DNA of 6,978 nt, taken from JAPHTQ01 sp051747405. Its GTDB lineage: Bacteria > Pseudomonadota > Gammaproteobacteria > Thiohalomonadales > Thiohalomonadaceae. Below the pieces are notes generated by a model. It saw only the letters and a list, made by a program, of their open reading frames with translations, searched no databases and was not told the origin of the DNA. The first letter of the stretch is position 1, and every line of letters begins with the position of its first letter. Position numbers and translations under genes: made by a program. The stretch covers positions 1-6,978 of the forward strand of contig JBNJGC010000138.1 in NCBI GenBank assembly GCA_051747405.1, read 5' to 3'. This document shows, piece after piece, positions 1-4,815 of the stretch.

Positions 1-59
1 TGTGCTCTCTGTGGCAATAATTGATGAACCGCGATGAATGTAATAGGTGCCAGGTAGAT

Positions 60-79
60 GCCGGGCATGACTGCCCGGC
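60..79. repeat. GC-rich perfect hairpin upstream of the PfkB kinase gene
   Basis: Two perfect 7-base arms, GCCGGGC at 60-66 and GCCCGGC at 73-79, enclose the 6-base loop ATGACT. No T-run follows, so this is not a textbook intrinsic terminator. It could be the tail structure of a gene left of the window, a REP-like element or part of the leader of the next gene. The symmetry is seen directly; its role is unknown. The first 59 bases of the window show no coding sequence that I can support. Confidence 0.5.
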
Positions 80-108
80 CTATGCAACCGGGGCAACCGT
101 GAGAAGCA

Positions 109-134
109 CCTTTGCGCCTCAGCGCCTTTGCGGT
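109..134 (+). repeat. Tandem octamer repeat of TTTGCGCC type
   Basis: Three successive 8-base units are visible: TTTGCGCC at 111-118, TCAGCGCC at 119-126 and TTTGCGGT at 127-134. CCTTTGCG recurs exactly at 109 and 125. On the other strand the units read as CGCAAAG-type octamers, a kind of short repeat I recall from intergenic regions of many unrelated bacteria. It lies about 50 bases before the kinase gene and is more likely an intergenic repeat than a dedicated operator. Confidence 0.5.
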
Positions 135-137
135 TAA

Positions 138-145
138 AACCGGTT
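138..145. promoter_or_regulatory. AACCGGTT palindrome, possible operator
   Basis: This is a perfect 8-base palindrome 35 bases before the kinase start codon, in the slightly AT-richer stretch where a promoter would be expected. The same 8-mer occurs again at 1112-1119, at the stop codon of the same gene. No convincing -35/-10 pair was found nearby. Use as an operator is inference. Confidence 0.2.
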
Positions 146-168
146 AGCTATCAATACTCAAACTTTCC

Positions 169-175
169 AGGGGAG
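169..175 (+). promoter_or_regulatory. Shine-Dalgarno site of the PfkB kinase gene
   Basis: AGGGGAG ends five bases before the ATG at 181. It is a strong, well-spaced ribosome-binding site and fixes the start of the first gene. Confidence 0.8.
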
Positions 176-180
176 ATACA

Positions 181-1113
181 ATGAGCGCTCTTATCTGCGG
201 CTCTATGGCCTACGACACCATCATGGTGTTCCACGATCACTTCAAAAATCATATTCTGCCGGACAAGGTGCACATGCTGAATGTCTCCTTCCTGGTGCCC
301 GACATGCGCCGCGAGACCGGCGGCTGCGCCGGCAATATCGCCTACAACCTCAAGCTGCTCGGCGGCGAGGGCAAGATCATGGCCACCGTCGGTCGCGACT
401 TTGACCCCTACGCCGACTGGCTGGAGCAGTGCGGCATCGACACCGGCCATATCCGCCAGATCGACAATACCTACACCGCCCAGGCCTTCATCACCACCGA
501 CCAGGACGACAACCAGATCACCGCCTTCCACCCCGGCGCCATGAGCTTCGCCCACGAGAACCGGGTAGAGGAGGCCGAGGGGGTGAGCATCGGCATCGTC
601 GCCCCCGATGGTCGCGAGGGGATGATCGAGCACGCCACCCAGTTTGTCGAGGCGGGGGTGCCCTTCATCTTTGACCCGGGCCAGGGGCTGCCGATGTTCG
701 ACGGCGACGACCTCAGGCGTTTTATCGACCAGGCCACCTGGGTGGCAGTGAACGACTACGAGGCGCAGCTGCTGGAGGAGCGCACCGGCCTGTCACCCCA
801 CGAGATCGCCGAGCGGGTCGAGGCGCTGATCGTCACCCGCGGCGCCGAGGGTTCGCACATCTACACCGCCGAGCACCGCCTGGAGATCCCGGCGACCGAA
901 CCGCGCGAGGTGATCGACCCCACCGGCTGCGGCGACGCCTACCGCGCCGGGCTGCTCTACGGTCTGATGAACGAGCTGGAGTGGGAGACCACCGGGCGTA
1001 TCGCCTCGCTGATGGGGGCGATCAAGGTGGCGCACCACGGCACCCAGAACCACCGTTTCAGCCAGGAGGAGTTCAGGCAGCGTTTCCATCAGGCCTTCGG
1101 TTACCACCTGTAA
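181..1113 (+). CDS. PfkB-family carbohydrate/adenosine kinase
   Basis: This 310-residue cytoplasmic kinase probably transfers phosphate from ATP to a sugar or nucleoside hydroxyl. The first PfkB signature is seen at residues 47-62 (GGCAGNIAYNLKLLGG). The second is near the C-terminus as DPTGCGD at 246-252, a variant of the family's DTxGAGD anion hole, with Asp252 the expected catalytic base. Length and residue order fit a complete ribokinase-fold protein. The N-terminal block around residues 21-62 looks like proteobacterial proteins annotated as adenosine kinase or carbohydrate kinase, so adenosine is a reasonable but unproven substrate. The start is supported by the AGGGGAG site. The next gene begins 18 nt after the TAA in the same frame. 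Family is sure; substrate is not. Confidence 0.93.
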   Translation: MSALICGSMAYDTIMVFHDHFKNHILPDKVHMLNVSFLVPDMRRETGGCAGNIAYNLKLLGGEGKIMATVGRDFDPYADWLEQCGIDTGHIRQIDNTYTAQAFITTDQDDNQITAFHPGAMSFAHENRVEEAEGVSIGIVAPDGREGMIEHATQFVEAGVPFIFDPGQGLPMFDGDDLRRFIDQATWVAVNDYEAQLLEERTGLSPHEIAERVEALIVTRGAEGSHIYTAEHRLEIPATEPREVIDPTGCGDAYRAGLLYGLMNELEWETTGRIASLMGAIKVAHHGTQNHRFSQEEFRQRFHQAFGYHL

Positions 1114-1129
1114 CCGGTTGCGGCTTTTT
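1098..1129 (+). terminator. Weak terminator- or attenuator-like hairpin at the end of the kinase gene
   Basis: The arms CGGTTAC (1098-1104) and GTAACCG (1110-1116) form a perfect 7-bp stem with a 5-base loop that includes part of the last codons. Five Ts follow at 1125-1129. The T-run is eight bases away from the stem, so termination would be inefficient at best, and the next gene starts only two bases after the T-run. It may reduce expression of the downstream genes or mark a processing point. Confidence 0.25.
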
Positions 1130-1131
1130 CG

Positions 1132-2211
1132 ATGCCACACCTGCTCGTCGCCATCTCCCCGCACGGTTTCGGTCATCTGGCCCAGGTGGCGCCGGTGCTC
1201 AGGCGGCTGCGCCGGCGCCTGCCCGGGCTGCGACTGACCCTGCGCACCACGCTGCCGCCGCGGCTGCTGGCTGAGCGCATCGGCGGCGAATTTGCCCTGC
1301 AGGCCGTGGCCGATGACTTCGGTATGGTGCAACAGGACGCCCTGCGGGTGGATGTGGCCGCGAGCCTGGCGCGCTACCGAGCCCTGCATGCAGATTGGGA
1401 GGGGGAGGTCGCCAGGGTCGCTGCCGAACTGGAGGCGACGGCGCCCGATCTGATTTTTGCCGATGTGCCCTATCTGACCCTGGCCGCGGCAGAGCGGGTC
1501 GGGATCCCGGCAGTGGCCATGTGCAGCCTCAACTGGCACGCTATTCTCGCCGGCTATCTGGACGCCGAGCAGGCTGAGGGAGCGCTGCTGGAGCCTATCC
1601 GCTCGGCCTACGCTGCGGCGGAGTGCTTTTTGCGCCCGGAGCCCTCCATGCCCATGCCGGGGTTGGATAACCTCCGCGATATCGGTGTCGTCACCGAGCC
1701 GGGGGTAAACCGGCGCCGAGAGCTGTTGGCGCGAGGTCTGCTCGCAGAGGGGGAGCGCCTGGTGCTGGTGGCGCTGGGGGGTATCGCCCATCGACTGCCG
1801 CTGGAGCGTTGGCCGGTGCGGGCGGGGCTGCGCTTTGCGGTGCCGGCGAGTTGGGGGGTGGTGCGTCGGGACTGTGTTGATATCGAGGCCTGTGGGCTCG
1901 CCTTTTCCGATCTGTTGGCCAGTGCCGATGCGGTACTGGGCAAGCCCGGTTACGGCACCTTTACCGAGGCGGCGATCAATGGGGTGCCGCTGCTCTATCT
2001 GCGCCGCGGGGAGTGGCCCGAGGAGCCGGTGCTGCTGGCGTGGTTGCAGCGCCACGGTCGCTGTGCTGAGCTTAGCGAAGCGCAGTTGGCGAGCGGAGCA
2101 TTCGTGCAGAGCCTGGAGCCGCTCTGGCGGCAGGTTTCGGCGCCGTTGAAAGGGGCTCATGGGGCGGAGCAGGCGGCTGATGTGCTGGCGTACTATTTAG
2201 AGGGTGAGTAA
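1132..2211 (+). CDS. GT-B glycosyltransferase-like protein related to the L-arabinokinase N-terminal domain
   Basis: This 359-residue soluble protein has the two-lobed layout of a GT-B glycosyltransferase. The N-terminal loop SPHGFGH (residues 9-15) resembles the GxGH loop of MurG-like enzymes. Residues 260-281 (LLASAD..LGKPGYGTFTEA) match the C-terminal donor-site region. From memory, several blocks align with the non-kinase N-terminal half of plant L-arabinokinase: the HGFGH loop, FADVPYLTLAAAERVGIPAV (109-128), GKPGYGT (270-276) and the RRGEWPEEP block (291-299). No signal peptide or membrane segment is evident. Donor and acceptor are unknown. The start has no clear Shine-Dalgarno, because the preceding bases are GCGGCTTTTTCG. 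Translation may depend on re-initiation after the upstream kinase stop, which lies in the same frame with no other start between. The stop TAA overlaps the ATG of ribC by one base. Confidence 0.85.
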   Translation: MPHLLVAISPHGFGHLAQVAPVLRRLRRRLPGLRLTLRTTLPPRLLAERIGGEFALQAVADDFGMVQQDALRVDVAASLARYRALHADWEGEVARVAAELEATAPDLIFADVPYLTLAAAERVGIPAVAMCSLNWHAILAGYLDAEQAEGALLEPIRSAYAAAECFLRPEPSMPMPGLDNLRDIGVVTEPGVNRRRELLARGLLAEGERLVLVALGGIAHRLPLERWPVRAGLRFAVPASWGVVRRDCVDIEACGLAFSDLLASADAVLGKPGYGTFTEAAINGVPLLYLRRGEWPEEPVLLAWLQRHGRCAELSEAQLASGAFVQSLEPLWRQVSAPLKGAHGAEQAADVLAYYLEGE

Positions 2212-2837
2212 TGTTTACCGGGATCGTTCAGGGTACCGCCGAGGTGGTGGAGATCCATGAGAAGCGCGACTTTCGCAGCCATGTGCTGCGCCTGCCCGAG
2301 GTGTTGCTGCAGGGGCTGGAGCCGGGGGCGTCGGTCGCCCACAACGGCTGCTGCCTTACTGTGACCGGTATTGAGGGGGATCGGGTCAGCTTCGATCTGA
2401 TGCGGGAGACGCTGCGCCTGACCAATTTGGGGCAGCTTCGGGTGGGGGAGCGGGTCAATGTGGAGCGGGCGGCGCGCTTTGGGGATGAGATCGGCGGCCA
2501 CACCATGTCCGGCCACATCTTCGGTACCGCAGAGCTGGTGGCGGTGGTGGAGTCGGAAAACAATCGTCGGCTCTGGTTCCGTGTTCCGCTCGCCTGGAGC
2601 CGGTATATCCTGCCCAAGGGTTACATCGGTATCGACGGTATCAGCCTGACCGTCGGCGATGTGCAAGCGGATCGGTTCAGCGTCAATCTCATCCCGGAGA
2701 CCCTGGCGCGCACCAATATCGGCGAGCGCCGTGAGGGGGAGCGGGTCAATATCGAGATCGACCCCCAAACTCAGGCCATCGTCGACACCGTGGAGCGGGT
2801 ACTGGAGGAGAGGGGCGTCGTAATGCACCAGCCCTGA
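2211..2837 (+). CDS. ribC: Riboflavin synthase alpha chain
   Basis: The enzyme dismutates two molecules of 6,7-dimethyl-8-ribityllumazine into riboflavin and the pyrimidinedione precursor, the last step of riboflavin synthesis, and acts as a cytoplasmic trimer. At 208 residues it has the usual length, with two lumazine-binding barrels (about 1-97 and 98-190). Hallmarks seen are MFTGIVQG at the start, NGCCLTVT (45-52) and GGHTMSGH (95-102). Phe2, Ser41, Cys48, His102, Lys136, Asp142 and Asp184 match functionally important positions of the E. coli enzyme allowing for one missing residue. It follows the E. coli protein (RibC, also called RibE) closely almost to its end. GAGGGTGAG just before the ATG serves as ribosome-binding site, and the start shares its A with the stop of the upstream gene, so coupling is likely. 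No ribD, ribBA or ribH is in the window; a second synthase elsewhere is possible. Confidence 0.97.
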   Translation: MFTGIVQGTAEVVEIHEKRDFRSHVLRLPEVLLQGLEPGASVAHNGCCLTVTGIEGDRVSFDLMRETLRLTNLGQLRVGERVNVERAARFGDEIGGHTMSGHIFGTAELVAVVESENNRRLWFRVPLAWSRYILPKGYIGIDGISLTVGDVQADRFSVNLIPETLARTNIGERREGERVNIEIDPQTQAIVDTVERVLEERGVVMHQP

Positions 2838-2844
2838 GCGGCTG

Positions 2845-2865
2845 TGGTAATATTAATCTCATAAT
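2845..2865 (+). promoter_or_regulatory. Possible promoter of the response regulator gene
   Basis: An AT-rich island stands out between ribC and the next gene. TGG-TAATAT (2845-2853) resembles an extended -10 element and CATAAT (2860-2865) matches five of six bases of the -10 consensus. No convincing -35 box lies at the right distance from either. A weak 5-bp hairpin (CAGCC at 2829-2833, with its partner at 2840-2844) spans the ribC stop but lacks a T-run. This is a candidate only. Confidence 0.3.
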
Positions 2866-2879
2866 GGATGTGGACTCCT

Positions 2880-2892
2880 GGGGGGGGGAGGG
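2880..2892 (+). promoter_or_regulatory. Nine-G tract merging into the ribosome-binding site of the response regulator gene
   Basis: Nine consecutive Gs (2880-2888) run into AGGG (2889-2892), and the ATG follows at 2896. The purine-rich segment is the only plausible Shine-Dalgarno for this gene, so tract length may affect its spacing or the leader structure. Long G tracts are also prone to slippage and sequencing error. Confidence 0.6.
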
Positions 2893-2895
2893 AAG

Positions 2896-3549
2896 ATGAA
2901 GAACGCTCTCATTGTTGAGGATCACGAGGATACCCGTGAGTGGTTGAGCGGGTTGCTCGATGAGGCCTTTCCCGGTATTGCCATCGGTCAGGCGGCAACG
3001 CTCAAGCAGGGTGTGGCGCTGAGCGATACGGAGAGCTTTAATCTGGCACTGGTGGATATCAGTCTGCCCGATGGCAGCGGCATCGCGCTGCTCGAACGGC
3101 TCAGTCGCAGCGCCCCCGAGACCTATCTTATCGTCACCACCATCTTCGACGACGACAAACACCTCTTTGCCGCCCTCCAGGCCGGTGCCCAGGGCTATCT
3201 GCTCAAGGATCAGCCGCGCCAGCGGATCATTGCTCAGTTGGCCGCGGTGATGCGCGGCGAGCCGCCGCTCTCGCCCGGGATCGCGCGGCGCATTTTGCGC
3301 TTTTTCACCCAGCAGCAGGCGGAGGGCACCCCCACCGCGGTGGAGGAGGGGGTCCGGCTTACGGCGCGTGAGACGGATGTTCTGCGGCTGCTGGCCAAGG
3401 GGTGTAATCGCAACGAAATCGCCACCGCGCTGGGTATCAGCAGCAACACTGCGGCGGGTTATATCAAAACCATCTACCAAAAACTCAACGTCTCGGGCCG
3501 TGCCGAAGCGGCCCTGGAGGCGGCAAGAATGGGGCTTGTCGGCGGTTAA
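2896..3549 (+). CDS. NarL/FixJ-type two-component response regulator
   Basis: This 217-residue regulator receives phosphate from a sensor kinase and binds DNA. The receiver domain (1-118) has the acidic pair Glu8/Asp9, phosphoacceptor Asp54 in LVDISLPDG, the switch residue Thr82 and Lys104 in GYLLK. The LuxR-type helix-turn-helix covers about 151-212 (LTARETDVLRLLAKG, then SSNTAAGYIKTIYQKL). The recognition helix departs from the usual NTVKxH pattern: it reads NTAAGY, so the operator may be unusual. The start follows the G tract and AGGG; no better upstream start is seen. The histidine kinase beginning at 4816 is the obvious partner, with a LuxR-type gene between. Target genes are unknown. 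Confidence 0.94.
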   Translation: MKNALIVEDHEDTREWLSGLLDEAFPGIAIGQAATLKQGVALSDTESFNLALVDISLPDGSGIALLERLSRSAPETYLIVTTIFDDDKHLFAALQAGAQGYLLKDQPRQRIIAQLAAVMRGEPPLSPGIARRILRFFTQQQAEGTPTAVEEGVRLTARETDVLRLLAKGCNRNEIATALGISSNTAAGYIKTIYQKLNVSGRAEAALEAARMGLVGG

Positions 3550-3551
3550 CC

Positions 3552-3577
3552 CCCCAAATGGAGGGCTCCATATGGGG
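3552..3577. repeat. Inverted repeat directly after the response regulator stop
   Basis: The 12-base arms at 3552-3563 (CCCCAAATGGAG) and 3566-3577 (CTCCATATGGGG) are complementary except at one position, with only two bases between them. The repeat starts three bases after the TAA. The strong stem could end or stabilise the transcript, but no T-run follows. The short spacer and near-perfect symmetry also fit a dimeric regulator's operator ahead of the next gene. The structure is seen; the role is inferred. Confidence 0.5.
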
Positions 3578-3606
3578 TCTGGTGCCCTGATGTGAAAGCG
3601 CAGAAA

Positions 3607-3677
3607 ATCCCTGCTGTACTACCGGTTTTTTGACGAGCTGGCCGGTAATGGTTCGCCGCAGACCCTGCGGCAGGGAT
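3607..3677 (+). promoter_or_regulatory. Structured leader of the LuxR-type gene with competing hairpins
   Basis: Three inverted repeats lie in the 145-base gap before the LuxR-type gene. ATCCCTGC (3607-3614) pairs perfectly with GCAGGGAT (3670-3677). TACCGG (3620-3625) pairs with CCGGTA (3642-3647). CCGCAG (3656-3661) pairs with CTGCGG (3665-3670) around a 3-base loop. The first and third share base 3670, so the complete forms exclude each other. The last arm ends right at the ribosome-binding site at 3678-3685. Control of translation by folding is inference. No clear -35/-10 promoter was identified. Confidence 0.3.
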
Positions 3678-3685
3678 AAGGGAGG
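3678..3685 (+). promoter_or_regulatory. Shine-Dalgarno site of the LuxR-type gene
   Basis: AAGGGAGG ends nine bases before the ATG at 3695. An in-frame TAA at 3677-3679 rules out any start further upstream. Confidence 0.75.
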
Positions 3686-3694
3686 CGCTTTACG

Positions 3695-4633
3695 ATGGAG
3701 CCACTGGACAGACGGGTCAACGAGTTTCTCCTTGGGGTGCATGAGTCGAGCCGCAGGCTGGAGCCGTTGGCGTTGCAGAGAGAGGCGTTGCAGCAGCTGC
3801 GCCGACTGATCGATTTCGATTTCGCCATTTGGGGCGCCGGCAGCGGGATGGAGCGAAACGTTCATACCGCCGTGGTGCTGGATCAGGACCCCCGGCTCTT
3901 CGACAGCTGGGAGGGGGTCAAACATGACGACCCCTACGTCAGCCTGCTGATCGAAAAGAGCGGAAGGGCGTGCTCGCTGGATGATGCTCCCGGGGCGCGG
4001 CAGAGTCGCGCCTATCTTGAGCATTGGCGCCGTTACGGTGCCGGGCAGATGCTCTCCACGCTGGAGCAGGATCATGAAACGGGGCTGCACCTCTTTCTCA
4101 GTCTCTGCCGCGACAGTGAGCGTGGCGCCTTTAGCGATGCCGAGCGACAACTGAAGGGGATGCTGACCCGGCACCTCTTCCTTGCCGCCCGCACCAGTGA
4201 GCAGTTCACCCTCCTGCGCAACAGCGCGACGCAGGGTGGGGCCATCGTCGATCGCCACGGGCGGGTTCACAGCAGCCTCCCTCGATTCGAAGAGCTGGCC
4301 ACTCAGGAGTGGGGGGAGGCGGCCCGGCACACTCTGCCGCTCTCCGAGGCCATACTGGTCGCCGGCGGGAGCGTGGGTAAGGAGGTTTGCCTCAATGCCA
4401 CCCCGCTGGGAGACCGCTACATCGTCCGCCTGCGCCCCTGCTCGGCGCTGGACAGGCTCTCCCGGCGGGAGCGGGAGATCGCCCTCAGTTACGCGCGCGG
4501 CGAGTCCCACAAAAAGGTGGCGCGGGCGCTCTCGCTCTCTCCCAATACCGTGCGTAACCACCTGCAAAGCATCTACCGGAAACTCGATATCCGCGACAAG
4601 GCCGAGCTGGCGCGGCTCTGTAGCGCCCCATAG
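3695..4633 (+). CDS. LuxR-family transcriptional regulator with GAF/PAS-like sensory region
   Basis: This 312-residue cytoplasmic DNA-binding protein has no receiver domain. The N-terminal part (about 30-165, including LIDFDFAIWGAG and WEGVKHDDPYVSLL) resembles the GAF-like sensory region of many proteobacterial LuxR-type regulators. A PAS-like piece follows (about 180-245, starting GGAIVDRHGRV). The C-terminus is a clear LuxR helix-turn-helix (about 250-310: LSRREREIALSYARGE, then SPNTVRNHLQSIYRKL) with a canonical recognition helix. The acyl-homoserine-lactone pocket signature was not recognised and no luxI-like gene is present, so this is probably not a classical quorum sensor. It sits between a response regulator and a sensor kinase, which suggests a linked circuit. 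The ligand is unknown. The start is fixed by AAGGGAGG and an upstream in-frame stop. Confidence 0.9.
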   Translation: MEPLDRRVNEFLLGVHESSRRLEPLALQREALQQLRRLIDFDFAIWGAGSGMERNVHTAVVLDQDPRLFDSWEGVKHDDPYVSLLIEKSGRACSLDDAPGARQSRAYLEHWRRYGAGQMLSTLEQDHETGLHLFLSLCRDSERGAFSDAERQLKGMLTRHLFLAARTSEQFTLLRNSATQGGAIVDRHGRVHSSLPRFEELATQEWGEAARHTLPLSEAILVAGGSVGKEVCLNATPLGDRYIVRLRPCSALDRLSRREREIALSYARGESHKKVARALSLSPNTVRNHLQSIYRKLDIRDKAELARLCSAP

Positions 4634-4645
4634 GTGGGAGCTTCG

Positions 4646-4710
4646 ATAGGGTGGGCTGAGCCTGCGCAGCGCATCAGCGAGGTGATCGACCGTATGGCCG
4701 TCCACCGCCC
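4646..4710. repeat. Possible degenerate intergenic repeat between luxR and the kinase gene
   Basis: GGTGGGC (4650-4656) pairs with GTCCACC (4700-4706) through seven bases with one G-T wobble. The left end, ATAGGGTGGGCTGAG, resembles hairpin-forming TAGGGTGGGCT-type repeats that I recall from gammaproteobacterial intergenic regions. The inner part does not fold neatly, so a decayed or interrupted copy is suggested. The whole gap 4634-4815 (182 bases) holds no supported gene and no clear promoter. Confidence 0.25.
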
Positions 4711-4815
4711 GCCAGCAGACTGAGGCAATCTGCCGCTACGCCGCTATCCTGTTTTGGTGTACCCTTTTAGCCGCATTGGCTGAACCGGGGCGCATCGATC
4801 CCGGATGGATGGGCT

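Noticed and set aside
12..26. Sigma-54-like promoter (TGGCA followed by TTGAT)
   Set aside because: The -12 element lacks the required GC and the site is over 150 bases from the first gene.
793..2160. Long open frame on the minus strand (455 codons)
   Set aside because: It lies opposite the clearly recognisable PfkB and glycosyltransferase-like genes. Its translation is rich in Arg, Gln, His and Pro with no family motif, as expected for an antisense frame in GC-rich DNA.
2100..2211. FMN riboswitch ahead of ribC
   Set aside because: ribC starts within the stop of the preceding gene, leaving no leader, and no RFN-type conserved segments are seen.
2193..2828. Minus-strand frame opposite ribC
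   Set aside because: The + strand protein matches riboflavin synthase almost throughout; the antisense frame is a codon-bias shadow.
3695..4633. Acyl-homoserine-lactone quorum-sensing receptor
   Set aside because: The usual ligand-pocket pattern was not recognised, there is no luxI-like synthase in the window, and the N-terminal region looks GAF/PAS-like instead.
3485..4705. Long open frame on the minus strand (406 codons)
   Set aside because: It is antisense to the LuxR-type regulator and the two flanking gaps. No recognisable domain is seen, and the + strand protein has a clear helix-turn-helix.
4634..4723. In-frame 29-codon extension beyond the luxR stop, beginning with GTG
   Set aside because: No ribosome-binding site or family similarity; it falls in the suspected intergenic repeat.
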